Shown here in pieces: positions 42,963 to 51,513 of a DNA stretch of 64,000 nucleotides. Origin of the DNA: Thalassobius sp. Cn5-15 (lineage in GTDB: Bacteria > Pseudomonadota > Alphaproteobacteria > Rhodobacterales > Rhodobacteraceae). A program made the position numbers and the translations under genes. A model generated the notes under the pieces. That model was not told where the DNA came from. It searched no databases and saw only the letters and a list, made by a program, of their open reading frames with translations. The stretch's first letter is position 1. Every line of letters starts with the position of its first letter. The stretch lies in assembly GCF_022347685.1 (NCBI RefSeq), contig NZ_JAKRGF010000001.1:248001-312000 (forward strand). The letters run 5' to 3'.

Positions 42963-44477
42963 ATGTGGGCACGGATTATCCGCCAGCCTCTGTTTCTGTT
43001 GCTGATGGGCCTCTCGGCGCTGGCTATGCTGGTGCCCGCGGCGCATGGCTTTGTGCTGGGGCGCGCGTTTGAGGGGCGGGCGTTTCTCTACTCTGCGTTG
43101 CTGGGTGTTCTGGCTGTGGTGCTGGTGTCGATCGCGCGCGATGGTGTGCAGCGGCGCCGTGGTGCGATGGGCGACCTCTTGGCGCTGTTTGCCGCGATGG
43201 CGGTGTTGCCGCTGTTTCTGGCGCTGCCCTTCTATGAGGCGCTGCGCACCACCTCGTTCCTCAATGCCTATGCCGAAATGGTGTCATCCCTGACCACCAC
43301 AGGCGCGGCATTTTTTCCGGCGGATCGCCTCAGCGACACGCTGCATCTGTGGCGCGGCATGGTCGGCTGGATGGGCGGCGCGCTGATCTGGGTGGCTGCG
43401 GCAGCTATTCTGGCGCCGTTGAACCTTGGCGGGTTTGAGGTCACCGCCTCCGCCGAGCCGGGGCAAAGTGATCAGTTGCACGGCCGTCATGAACGCATCG
43501 ACCCGCAACGCCGTATCATTCGCGCGGCCAAAGCGCTGTTGCCGATCTATGCCGGTCTGACCTTTGCCCTGTGGCTGATGCTGATGGTGATTGGCGACCG
43601 ACCGCTGGTCAGTATGATCCATGCGATGTCGATCATGGCTTCCAGCGGGATCACACCGCTTGCCTCCACCAGTGAGGCGCAATCTGGTGTTCCCGGAGAG
43701 GCGATCTCCGCGTTGTTCATGCTGTTTGCTCTGTCGCGGCTGACGTTTTCTGCGGACACGATCACCACCTCCAGGCGCAGCCTTCACGAAGATCCCGAGT
43801 TCCGTTTGGGCATGTTCATCGTGATCGCGGTGCCACTGGTTCTGTTTCTGCGTCATTGGGTGGCGTCCTATTCCGCGGATGAAGAGCAAAGCCTGCTACT
43901 GGCCCTGCGTGCCCTTTGGGGCGGTGTTTTCACCACGCTGTCCTTCCTGACCACCACCGGTTTTGAAAGCGTCGAATGGGAAACTGCGCGCAACTGGTCG
44001 GGCCTGCCGACGCCGGGTCTGATGCTGCTGGGGCTTGCGATGATGGGCGGCGGGGTTGCGACCACTGCGGGCGGGGTCAAACTGCTGCGGGTCTGGGCGC
44101 TTTACCTCAATGGATTACGGGAAATGGACCGCTTGGTGCACCCTTCATCCGTGGGGCGCGCGCAGGGGATGTCGCGGCGCATCCGTCGGCAGGGGGCGTT
44201 TATTGCGTGGATCTTCTTTATGATGTTTGCCCTGTCGATGGCGCTGTTCACCATGGTCTTTGCCGGTTTCGGTTCTGACCTTGAAACTGCGCTGACACTG
44301 GCGATTGCGGGCCTGTCGACCACCGGGCCCTTGGTGCAAATCGCGACGGATGAGGCGGTAAACCTTGTGACACTGGCACCAATGGCCAAACTTGCCTTCG
44401 CGGCGGCGATGGTTTTGGGGCGGTTGGAAATGCTGGCCTTTGTCGCGCTGTTCACCGGCCAGTTTTTGCGCCGTTGA
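42963..44477 (+). CDS. trkH: Trk potassium uptake channel subunit TrkH
   Basis: A 504-residue integral membrane protein with about ten helices arranged as repeated M1-P-M2 units. Pore loops with selectivity glycines are visible at SLTTTGAAFF, ASSGITPLAS, LTTTGFES and LSTTGPLVQ. With TrkA it forms the potassium uptake system. The gene order trkA-trkH-hfq-hflX after ntrYX is conserved in alphaproteobacteria. The 150-base gap to hfq probably carries the hfq promoter. Confidence 0.94.
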   Translation: MWARIIRQPLFLLLMGLSALAMLVPAAHGFVLGRAFEGRAFLYSALLGVLAVVLVSIARDGVQRRRGAMGDLLALFAAMAVLPLFLALPFYEALRTTSFLNAYAEMVSSLTTTGAAFFPADRLSDTLHLWRGMVGWMGGALIWVAAAAILAPLNLGGFEVTASAEPGQSDQLHGRHERIDPQRRIIRAAKALLPIYAGLTFALWLMLMVIGDRPLVSMIHAMSIMASSGITPLASTSEAQSGVPGEAISALFMLFALSRLTFSADTITTSRRSLHEDPEFRLGMFIVIAVPLVLFLRHWVASYSADEEQSLLLALRALWGGVFTTLSFLTTTGFESVEWETARNWSGLPTPGLMLLGLAMMGGGVATTAGGVKLLRVWALYLNGLREMDRLVHPSSVGRAQGMSRRIRRQGAFIAWIFFMMFALSMALFTMVFAGFGSDLETALTLAIAGLSTTGPLVQIATDEAVNLVTLAPMAKLAFAAAMVLGRLEMLAFVALFTGQFLRR

Positions 44478-44630
44478 AGGCGGCGCTGGTCACCCAATCG
44501 CCACACTGCGGCCTCTCAGCCACGGATAGGGTGAATTTTGGGCTGGAAACTCCGCCGCGCCCGCGACATAGTGGCAAAGCTAGATAACAGGGACGCCGGA
44601 AAGCGGCGCAATAATAAAAGGTAACCATAC

Positions 44631-44867
44631 ATGGCTTCCGATAAACAGAACCTGCAAGACGCCTTTCTCAATCACACTCGGAAAACCAAAATCCCGGTCA
44701 CTATCTTCCTGATCAACGGCGTAAAGCTGCAGGGTGTGATCACTTGGTTTGACAATTTCTGTGTGCTCCTGCGCCGTGACGGCCAGTCGCAGCTTGTTTA
44801 CAAACACGCTATTTCGACCATCATGCCGGCACAACCCATCAACCTTTACGATGGTGAAGAGTCCTAA
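44631..44867 (+). CDS. hfq: RNA chaperone Hfq
   Basis: A 78-residue Sm-like protein. The Sm1 motif ([36 protein letters not shown]) and the Sm2 motif with YKHAISTI are intact, and the acidic tail is very short, as in other Rhodobacterales. It forms a hexamer that matches small RNAs to mRNAs. The start ATG 44631 follows AAAAGGTAACC. hflX begins immediately after its stop. Confidence 0.97.
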   Translation: MASDKQNLQDAFLNHTRKTKIPVTIFLINGVKLQGVITWFDNFCVLLRRDGQSQLVYKHAISTIMPAQPINLYDGEES

Positions 44868-46145
44868 TTGGAAACGCATGAACGGATCGCGACCCGCGCC
44901 TGGGTTCTGCATCCCGATCTGAAATCCGACAAGAACCGTCGCGCAGCGGAGTATGCCTTGGATGAGGCGATCTCGCTTGCGGCGGCTTTGCCCGATCTGG
45001 AGGTGGTAGGATCCACCAAGGTGCCGCTGCCCCGCGCGCATCCGGGCTACCTTTTTGGGTCCGGCAAGATTGAGGAGCTGAAGCAGCTGCTGAAGGCAAA
45101 TGAGGTGGAGCTGGTGCTGATCGACGGCCCCGTGACCCCGGTGCAGCAGCGCAATCTTGAAAAGGCGTGGAAGGTCAAACTGCTGGACCGTACCGGCCTT
45201 ATTCTTGAGATCTTCTCGGACCGCGCCCGCACACGCGAAGGCGTGTTGCAGGTGGAAATGGCTGCTTTGTCCTATCAACGCACTCGATTGGTGCGGGCCT
45301 GGACCCACCTTGAACGTCAGCGTGGCGGCCTTGGCTTTGTTGGGGGGCCCGGTGAAACCCAGATTGAGGCCGACCGCCGTGCGATTGACGAACAGTTGGT
45401 GCGCCTGCGCCGTCAGCTGGACAAGGTGGTGAAAACCCGCGAATTGCATCGCGCCGCACGTGCGAAGGTGCCGTTTCCGGTGGTTGCGCTCGTTGGCTAT
45501 ACCAACGCTGGAAAATCGACGCTGTTCAATCACTTAACCGGCGCTGATGTGATGGCCAAAGACATGCTGTTCGCCACGCTTGACCCGACGATGCGCCGCG
45601 TGGATCTGCCTGACAACGGGCCAGAGGTGATCATGTCTGACACCGTTGGTTTCATCTCTGACCTGCCGACCGAACTGGTGGCGTCGTTCCGTGCAACATT
45701 GGAAGAGGTGCTCAGCGCCAACCTGATCCTGCACGTGCGTGACATTTCTCATTCGGAAACCGAAGGTCAGGCGAAAAATGTTCTGTCGATCATGGAGTCA
45801 CTCGGCGTGGGCAAGGATACGCCCGTGCTAGAGGTCTGGAACAAGATCGACCTCTTGGATGACGACAACCGCGCCACGCTGCAGGAGCGCGCAGATCGTG
45901 AAGAGGACATCTTCGCCATCTCGGCCATCACGGGGGAAGGGCAGACGAAGCTGCTGGACGCGGTGAAGGCAAAGCTGGCATCCGAAACCCATGAAAGCCA
46001 GATCAGCCTGACCTTTGCCGAAGGGCGCAAGCGCGCATGGCTGTTCCAAGAAGATCTGGTGCTAGAGGAAGAGCAAACCGAAACCGGTTTCGACCTCACC
46101 GTGCGCTGGACGGCGCGGCAGGAAAAACGCTTCCGCGATCTCTGA
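44868..46145 (+). CDS. hflX: Ribosome-associated GTPase HflX
   Basis: A 425-residue GTPase that splits or rescues stalled ribosomes under stress. The N-terminal HflX domain contains GSGKIEELKQLLKANEVELVLIDGPVTPVQQRNLEK, followed by a coiled-coil linker and FVGGPGETQIEADRR, then the G domain: P loop GYTNAGKST, DTVGF, and NKID. The TTG start at 44868 touches the hfq stop codon, so translation is coupled; no better start exists before the conserved region. A strong terminator follows. Confidence 0.94.
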   Translation: METHERIATRAWVLHPDLKSDKNRRAAEYALDEAISLAAALPDLEVVGSTKVPLPRAHPGYLFGSGKIEELKQLLKANEVELVLIDGPVTPVQQRNLEKAWKVKLLDRTGLILEIFSDRARTREGVLQVEMAALSYQRTRLVRAWTHLERQRGGLGFVGGPGETQIEADRRAIDEQLVRLRRQLDKVVKTRELHRAARAKVPFPVVALVGYTNAGKSTLFNHLTGADVMAKDMLFATLDPTMRRVDLPDNGPEVIMSDTVGFISDLPTELVASFRATLEEVLSANLILHVRDISHSETEGQAKNVLSIMESLGVGKDTPVLEVWNKIDLLDDDNRATLQERADREEDIFAISAITGEGQTKLLDAVKAKLASETHESQISLTFAEGRKRAWLFQEDLVLEEEQTETGFDLTVRWTARQEKRFRDL

Positions 46146-46166
46146 GACGCACAGTAATACGCATTC

Positions 46167-46196
46167 AAAACGCGCGAGGCTCACCTTGCGCGTTTT
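46167..46196 (+). terminator. Terminator of hflX
   Basis: AAAACGCGC and GCGCGTTTT form a perfect nine-pair stem around a twelve-base centre, with four Ts at the end, 21 bases after the stop codon. Confidence 0.85.
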
Positions 46197-46224
46197 CTGT
46201 GTCAATTGACGTAAAGTTTATTCT

Positions 46225-46278
46225 CCGTTTCCACAATATCCTTGGGGAAGCGCGTAACAGCCGGGGGCGAAGCCCCCT
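46225..46278 (-). repeat. REP-like intergenic element, copy 3
   Basis: On the minus strand it reads GGGGGC-TTC-GCCCCC, a spacer, then GCTTCCCCAAGGATATTGTGG and a purine-rich tail: the same design as the pair at 9131-9357. It lies between convergent hflX and a hydrolase gene, and its hairpin may also end the hydrolase transcript. Confidence 0.55.
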
Positions 46279-46295
46279 CTACCCGTTGATGAAGC

Positions 46296-47174
46296 CTATT
46301 GCGCGGTTGAGTGCGCCTGAAACCATTTCCAGGTGTCGTCGGCGATTTTGGGTCCGATTTCGTAAAACCAATGGGTGTGGTTTGGGATCAGGTGCAGTTC
46401 TGTGCGATGACCCGCACGTGCGTAACGCTGACCGGCCTCTTTGGCCGCAGCGGCGTTGAATATATGATCGCGCCCACCAAGGTAGAGGCGCAGCGGTGGG
46501 CCATGCTTGGCGTCGCGGATCATTGTCGCTTGCGGGTGGCCGGCATGGGTCGCGACCGCCTGCCAGGGCCCGCGGATCTGATTGGCCATCGTCAATGCAA
46601 CCTGACCGCCTTGCGAATGGCCGAACAGATAGATCCGGTCAGGGTCGATCGCGCGCGTTGCGCTTATGTCAGCGATCAATTGCTGAAACGTATCCCCCTT
46701 CAGCGCAGACAAGAAGTGCTGTGGATCATCACGTGTATCTGGTGCAAGGAGGGCCAGATCGTGTTGGCGTGCTGTCGGCAGCCACATATCCAGAACCGAC
46801 AGGGGGGATCGCCCGGTCCCTGCAAACAGTAGGACGAGCGGTGCAGGATCGTCGCCTGCGGGCAGGACGGCCTGCCAGCGGACCGCGCCGCTTCTGCCTG
46901 ATGTGGCGGCGTCTGTTACCGTGGGGCTGGGGCTGTAATCATAGGTTTCCGGCACCTTCGGGGTCAGGGCACGGCGGTTCACCGTGACAAAGGTGTTGGC
47001 GCTGACAGGCGATTGTGCCATCGGCTGCAGGTGCAGCGCCGGATCGGACAGAACGGAGTCACTCGCGGCAGTGTGCGTGCTGTCCGGTGGGGCGATCATC
47101 AGGCTGGCTGAGTTGATGATATAGAGGCTGATTACGGTCAGAAATCCTGAAATAAGCCCAAAGAAAAAGCGCAT
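46296..47174 (-). CDS. Secreted or anchored alpha/beta hydrolase
   Basis: A 292-residue protein with an N-terminal hydrophobic segment (RFFFGLISGFLTVISLYII) acting as signal or anchor, a Ser/Pro/Thr-rich linker of about 80 residues, then an alpha/beta hydrolase domain. The nucleophile elbow is GHSQGG, the oxyanion strand is LVLLFAGTGRS, and the C-terminal catalytic His is probably in IPNHTHWFYE. It resembles polyhydroxyalkanoate depolymerase- or feruloyl esterase-like hydrolases by motif only; the substrate is unknown. ATG 47174 has GGACGGG before it; an ATG 13 residues upstream is also open. Confidence 0.75.
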   Translation of the reverse strand: MRFFFGLISGFLTVISLYIINSASLMIAPPDSTHTAASDSVLSDPALHLQPMAQSPVSANTFVTVNRRALTPKVPETYDYSPSPTVTDAATSGRSGAVRWQAVLPAGDDPAPLVLLFAGTGRSPLSVLDMWLPTARQHDLALLAPDTRDDPQHFLSALKGDTFQQLIADISATRAIDPDRIYLFGHSQGGQVALTMANQIRGPWQAVATHAGHPQATMIRDAKHGPPLRLYLGGRDHIFNAAAAKEAGQRYARAGHRTELHLIPNHTHWFYEIGPKIADDTWKWFQAHSTAQ

Positions 47175-47275
47175 TTTCACCCGTCCGTTTCCCTTTAAGA
47201 AATGCTTGATCACATCTTATTGGGGAAATCGGGCGGAACGATGGCTCATCATCGCTTTGACAAAAATTGCCGTGC

Positions 47276-48439
47276 TCAGCGCGGCATGGCATCTAGAAAT
47301 GCTTTCACCCTTGGGGTGACCCAATCCAGCAGTATCGGCGCGCCGTAGCCAATTTTGCCGCCAACTTTTTCACGGAAAGTGTCATAGGTTACGTTGTATT
47401 TCGCCCAGCTGCCCCCGTTGGAGGCAAGGTTCTGGTTCGGTGCCTGAAAGCGGTCCAGAGATTTGGCAAACACCGCGTCAGGCGTCTCATTGGCTTCAAA
47501 CTCCTGCCAGATGGCCAGCATCTCAGCACCTTGAGCGTCGGGCAGCAGGCCAAAGATGCGGCGGGCGGCTTCCAGTTCCTCCGCCTCTTTGGCGCTGGCG
47601 TCGTAGTCGCCAAAGATGGGATGATCACCTGCGTCAATCTCCACCAGATCGTGCAGCAGCAGCATCGTAATCACGCGGTCCACATTGATTGGATGCGGCG
47701 CATGTTCGGCAAGGACCAGTGCGTAAAGCGCCAGATGCCAGCTGTGTTCGGCGGAGTTTTCAAAACGCGATCCGCCAGAGATGTAAGTGGCGCGATACAC
47801 CGGCTTCAGGCGGTCGCACTCGTTGAGGAAGGCAATGCGTTTGGCCACATCACCCGTTGGCGCTGGGGTGGTGTCCAATGCGGCGCGGACATGGGCAAAC
47901 ATTTCTGGCCAGTCAATGTGCAGGTTTCTGGCGCGACCCTGCGCCAGATTATCCTCCACCACCTGCACATGATCGGGCAGGGGGACGGCGGGCGCTGCGG
48001 CCTGTAGCATCGGCTGGACATGATCCATTCGTTTCGCTCCCCGCGCAGCGGCGGTGCTGCCGGCCTCAAACTCATCCCAAAGCGTGCGCATTTCGGCCGC
48101 CTGATCCGCAGGCAGCAGGCCAAACAGGCGCGTTGCGGCTGCCGCCTCTGCCTGAGCCACAGCATCTGCATCATGGTCCAGATGGATGGGGTGATCGCCT
48201 GCGTCGATTTCTACCAGATCGTGCAGCAGGATCATTTTGATCGCTTTGGACCGATCTGCCGGATCGCTCAGTTCAGGGATGTCCATCACCAGCGCATAGA
48301 GTGCGACATGCCAGCTGTGCTCGGCGGAATTTTCCGGTCGTGACAGATCCTGAAGTGCCGACTGACGGTCCACCTGTTTCAGTTTGCAGGCCTCATTCAG
48401 GAAGGCCATCTGGGCATCAAGCTGGGGGGTGTCTGTCAT
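47276..48439 (-). CDS. Tandem HD-domain phosphohydrolase (YfbR-like, duplicated)
   Basis: A 387-residue protein that is an internal duplication of an HD-domain unit. Copy one (about 10-180) has ENSAEHSWHVALYALVM and ILLHDLVEIDAGDHP; copy two (about 195-387) has ENSAEHSWHLALYALVL and LLLHDLVEIDAGDHP. Each carries the metal-binding H...HD...D set, so both look active. Relatives with a single unit (YfbR, HDDC2 families) are 5'-nucleotidases acting on deoxynucleoside monophosphates; this is a plausible activity here. The start is ATG 48439, overlapping the stop of the upstream gene (ATGA); an in-frame ATG at 48454 exists. Confidence 0.85.
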   Translation of the reverse strand: MTDTPQLDAQMAFLNEACKLKQVDRQSALQDLSRPENSAEHSWHVALYALVMDIPELSDPADRSKAIKMILLHDLVEIDAGDHPIHLDHDADAVAQAEAAAATRLFGLLPADQAAEMRTLWDEFEAGSTAAARGAKRMDHVQPMLQAAAPAVPLPDHVQVVEDNLAQGRARNLHIDWPEMFAHVRAALDTTPAPTGDVAKRIAFLNECDRLKPVYRATYISGGSRFENSAEHSWHLALYALVLAEHAPHPINVDRVITMLLLHDLVEIDAGDHPIFGDYDASAKEAEELEAARRIFGLLPDAQGAEMLAIWQEFEANETPDAVFAKSLDRFQAPNQNLASNGGSWAKYNVTYDTFREKVGGKIGYGAPILLDWVTPRVKAFLDAMPR

Positions 48440-48888
48440 GATTTTTGGATCCATTTTGGAATGTAAGTGACTGCAATGGAAATGATAATTCCGACAAGAG
48501 TCAGGAAGGTCAGCGCGTAGATGCCGCCCGTGCCCGTGGGGTCACAGCCGTGTTCTGATCCAGGCGGCAACAGAGTGAATAGCGAAAAGGCCGCAAACAC
48601 CGCATAGGCGATCAGCAAGGGCTGTCGCGGATGGTGCAGCCAGAATGTGGCAAAGGCGATGCCTGCGCCGAAATGCAGAATAAACAGCAGCGGGTGACCA
48701 AAGGGCGGTGTGACGGTTTCGAGGATCACCGGCATCAGCTCTCCCTGCGCCCAGATCGGGGGCAGTGGCGGACGGTCAGTGCCCACATGGGCGAAGCAGT
48801 GGAACCAGTCCCGTTCACCGAGCGCTAGCAGAAAAGACAGGCCAAAACCTGTTAGCAGGAAAAGAAAAAGGGCCTGCGAGGCCCTCAT
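48436..48888 (-). CDS. Unknown membrane protein with four helices
   Basis: A 150-residue hydrophobic protein. Helices are predicted at about residues 5-22, 63-83, 88-107 and 122-145, with a periplasmic or cytoplasmic loop containing several histidines and cysteines (DWFHCFAHVG; GSEHGCDPTG). I do not recognise the family. It overlaps the genes on both sides by four bases, so it belongs to a compact operon with the HD protein. Confidence 0.7.
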   Translation of the reverse strand: MRASQALFLFLLTGFGLSFLLALGERDWFHCFAHVGTDRPPLPPIWAQGELMPVILETVTPPFGHPLLFILHFGAGIAFATFWLHHPRQPLLIAYAVFAAFSLFTLLPPGSEHGCDPTGTGGIYALTFLTLVGIIISIAVTYIPKWIQKS

Positions 48889-49139
48889 CCTTTTTGCGCT
48901 TTCTGCCCAGATTCTTTCTGATCTGCCAGAAACCCTTTGAGCTTGTCCTGCAGGAACCCGCGGGCGCGTTTTTCGGCCAATCGCACGCGGACGGCGGTCA
49001 TGAACGCCTCTTGCGTGGTCTGTGATGAGGCCCCCAGTTGTTTGGAGACCTCCTCAATCAGCCTGTCATCGCCCATCGCCTCGGCCGCCTCAATGGTGTC
49101 CTTGGCCAGCGCGTCTGCCAGATCCTCAGCGACGGTCAT
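48885..49139 (-). CDS. Small charged cytoplasmic protein, unknown
   Basis: An 84-residue, helical, highly charged protein (acidic N-terminal half, lysine-rich C-terminus) without signal or membrane segment. TTQEAFMTAVRVRLAEKRARGFLQDKLKGF is its most regular part. It is translationally linked to the hydrolase upstream (stop and start share a base) and to the membrane protein downstream. The function is unknown. Confidence 0.65.
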   Translation of the reverse strand: MTVAEDLADALAKDTIEAAEAMGDDRLIEEVSKQLGASSQTTQEAFMTAVRVRLAEKRARGFLQDKLKGFLADQKESGQKAQKG

Positions 49140-49795
49140 TAGCGGGTGTTCTCCGTCAGGCGGCGTTTCACGTAGTCGTTGACGCTGCCGACCATGGTAT
49201 CCATATGTTCGGGACGTTCGTAGAAATGGCCCGCCCCCTCGATCTGTTCGTGGGTGATGGTGATGCCTTTTTGTTCGTGCAACTTGCCCACCAGCGTTTC
49301 AGTGTCCGAAGGCGGCGCCACGCGGTCGGCGGTGCCATTGATGATCAGGCCCGAAGATGGGCAGGGTGCCAGGAACGAAAAGTCGTACATATTCGCAGGC
49401 GGCGAAACAGAGATGAAGCCGGTGATTTCCGGACGCCGCATCAACAGCTGCATGCCGATCCAAGCGCCAAAGCTGAAACCCGCGACCCAGCAATGTTTGG
49501 AGTTGGAGTTCATCGACTGCAGATAGTCCAGCGCCGAAGCCGCATCAGACAGTTCGCCCACGCCCTGATCATATTCACCCTGGCTGCGCCCGACGCCACG
49601 GAAATTGAACCGCAACACGGTAAAACCCATGTTATAAAAGGCGTAATGAAGGTTGTAGACAACCTTATTGTTCATGGTGCCGCCAAACTGCGGATGCGGG
49701 TGCAGGACGATGGCGATGGGTGCGTCGCGGTCTTTCTGCGGGTGATAACGGCCTTCTAGGCGGCCTTCCGGACCGGGAAAAATGACCTCGGGCAT
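49139..49795 (-). CDS. Cytoplasmic alpha/beta hydrolase
   Basis: A 218-residue alpha/beta hydrolase without a signal peptide. LHPHPQFGGTMNNKVV near residue 30 is the oxyanion region typical of a bacterial family of small esterase-like proteins, the nucleophile elbow is GFSFGAW, FNFRGVGRSQGEYD is the conserved strand before it, and the catalytic His lies in GAGHFYERPE. It is divergent from iscR, and in related bacteria it is found near iscR-suf. The start is ATG 49795, with AGAGGAGAC upstream; the frame continues further but runs into the iscR promoter. Confidence 0.85.
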   Translation of the reverse strand: MPEVIFPGPEGRLEGRYHPQKDRDAPIAIVLHPHPQFGGTMNNKVVYNLHYAFYNMGFTVLRFNFRGVGRSQGEYDQGVGELSDAASALDYLQSMNSNSKHCWVAGFSFGAWIGMQLLMRRPEITGFISVSPPANMYDFSFLAPCPSSGLIINGTADRVAPPSDTETLVGKLHEQKGITITHEQIEGAGHFYERPEHMDTMVGSVNDYVKRRLTENTR

Positions 49796-49856
49796 GTGTC
49801 GCCTGTCTCCTCTAGCGTGTTTGCACGTCTTTATGCGTGGATGCGACGGGTTATTC

Positions 49857-49894
49857 TTGACGAATTCCGTTGCTAACTTTAGAACAATTCTAAA
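49857..49894 (+). promoter_or_regulatory. iscR-suf promoter with an Irr-type iron control element
   Basis: TTTAGAA-CAA-TTCTAAA (49878-49894) is a perfect match to the iron control element bound by Irr in alphaproteobacteria. It overlaps a plausible -10 (TAGAAC) 17 bases downstream of a -35 (TTGACG at 49857). Binding there would block polymerase, so repression under low iron, or a derepression pattern set by haem, is the expected mode. Confidence 0.8.
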
Positions 49895-49979
49895 TCGCTG
49901 CCTCTTGAAGTGGGCGGCTGCTAGCGAGATAAGCCCTGCAAGCCCTATCGTCAATCTTGTTCGCGAAGGAACCTAAGTC

Positions 49980-50441
49980 GTGAAACTAAGTACAAAAGGT
50001 CGTTACGCCATGGTGGCGCTTGCAGACATCGCGCTGCAACCCGCTGGCACGCTGGTTTCGCTTGGTGAAATCTCCAAACGTCAGGATATTTCACTGCCTT
50101 ATCTGGAGCAGTTGTTTGTAAAGCTGCGCCGTGCGGGACTGGTGGAATCTGTGCGTGGTCCGGGGGGCGGTTACCGCCTGTCGAAATCCACACATGAGAT
50201 CCGCGTGGTTGAGGTGCTGTCAGCGGTGGATGAGACCGTTGATGCGATGCACAAGGGGGCTGGGGCCTCTGGCGCGTTGTCTGGTTCCAAGGCGCAGTCT
50301 GTAACCAACCGCCTGTGGCAAAGTCTGTCGGCGCATGTCTACGTTTTCCTGCATCAGGCGCGGCTGTCGGATGTGATCAGCAATGGTCTGGCACCCTGTC
50401 CTGCGGTGCCGGATCTCTTTGCCGTGGTGGATGAGGATTAA
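49980..50441 (+). CDS. iscR: Iron-sulfur regulator IscR, single-cysteine type
   Basis: A 153-residue Rrf2-family regulator with a winged helix (MKLSTKGRYAMVALADIA; ISLPYLEQLFVKLRRAGLVESVRGPGGGYRL). The three clustered cysteines that hold the [2Fe-2S] cluster in E. coli IscR are absent: that region reads VDAMHKGAGASGALSGSKAQ. The only cysteine is near the C-terminus (LAPCPAV). The Rhodobacter sphaeroides IscR is known to be of this type and still to bind a cluster. It heads the suf operon and probably represses it when clusters are plentiful. GTG start at 49980, seven bases after GAAGGAACC. Confidence 0.92.
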   Translation: MKLSTKGRYAMVALADIALQPAGTLVSLGEISKRQDISLPYLEQLFVKLRRAGLVESVRGPGGGYRLSKSTHEIRVVEVLSAVDETVDAMHKGAGASGALSGSKAQSVTNRLWQSLSAHVYVFLHQARLSDVISNGLAPCPAVPDLFAVVDED

Positions 50442-50447
50442 GGCGTG

Positions 50448-51488
50448 ATGCGCACCTATCTGGACCATAATGCTACCACCCCGCTGCGTGCAGAGGCGCG
50501 CGAAGCGATGATTGCCGCGATGGACACATTCGGCAATCCGTCTTCTGTGCATGGGGAAGGCCGTGCTGCCAAATCGCTGGTGGAAAAAGCGCGGGCGCAG
50601 GTGGCATCGGCCCTTGGGGCGGATGGGGCGGATGTTATCTTTACCTCTTCGGCGACCGAGGCGGCGGCACTGTTTTGCGCCGGGCGTGGGTTTGTCGGGT
50701 CTGATCTGGAACATGATGCAGTGGCGTCGTGGATCACGCCAGATCTGACGGTGGATCAGACCGGTGTTGCGACCGTGACAGATCCTGCCAATACCGTGTT
50801 GCAACTGGCGAATTCTGAAACCGGCGTTTTGCAATCCCTGCCTGACGGGCTGGCAATGTCGGATATGACGCAGGCCTTCGGCAAAGTGGCGCTGGCGTTC
50901 AACTGGTCCGGTGCAACAGCTGCGATCATTTCAGCGCACAAGTTGGGTGGCCCCAAGGGCATCGGTGCGCTGGTGATCAAACGCGGCACCGATGTGTCTG
51001 CACAACTGAAAGGCGGCGGACAGGAAATGGGCCGTCGTGCCGGCACTGAAAATCTGATCGGCATCGCGGGTTTCGGCGCTGCAGCAGAGGCGGCGGCGCA
51101 TGATCTGGCAGGCGGCAAATGGGAGGAGGTTGCGCGCCTGCGTGATTTGCTGGAAGCGACCATTGCAGCCGCCGCACCTGATACTATTTTTGTGGGACAG
51201 GGTGGTGAGCGCCTCCCCAATACCAGCTGTTTCGCCACGCCCGGATGGAAGGGCGAAACGCAGGTGATGCAGATGGATCTGGCAGGCTTTGCCATCAGCG
51301 CAGGATCGGCCTGCAGCTCTGGCAAGGTGCGCGCCAGCAAGGTTTTGACCGCCATGGGATATGGCGAAGACGTCGCCAGTTCCGCGATCCGTGTATCGCT
51401 GGGGCTGGAGACGACAGGGGATGACGTTTTGCGCTTTGCGAAGGCTTGGCTGCAAAAACAACAGAAATTCCACGCCCGCGCGGCGTGA
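50448..51488 (+). CDS. Cysteine desulfurase, NifS/IscS-like, short form
   Basis: A 346-residue PLP enzyme that takes sulfur from cysteine for cluster assembly. [17 protein letters not shown] begins the fold, the PLP lysine lies in [17 protein letters not shown], and the catalytic Cys is in [16 protein letters not shown]. It is shorter than IscS (about 400), lacking part of the middle. It sits between iscR and sufB, and a second desulfurase gene, sufS, ends the operon. ATG 50448 was chosen over GTG 50445. Confidence 0.9.
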   Translation: MRTYLDHNATTPLRAEAREAMIAAMDTFGNPSSVHGEGRAAKSLVEKARAQVASALGADGADVIFTSSATEAAALFCAGRGFVGSDLEHDAVASWITPDLTVDQTGVATVTDPANTVLQLANSETGVLQSLPDGLAMSDMTQAFGKVALAFNWSGATAAIISAHKLGGPKGIGALVIKRGTDVSAQLKGGGQEMGRRAGTENLIGIAGFGAAAEAAAHDLAGGKWEEVARLRDLLEATIAAAAPDTIFVGQGGERLPNTSCFATPGWKGETQVMQMDLAGFAISAGSACSSGKVRASKVLTAMGYGEDVASSAIRVSLGLETTGDDVLRFAKAWLQKQQKFHARAA

Positions 51489-51513
51489 TAGGGACGCGAA
51501 CAGGAGAATAGAC

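Noticed and set aside
46263-46277. GGGGGC-GAA-GCCCCC as a plain terminator
   Set aside because: It is not followed by a T run and forms part of a dispersed element seen elsewhere in the window; a termination role is possible but secondary.
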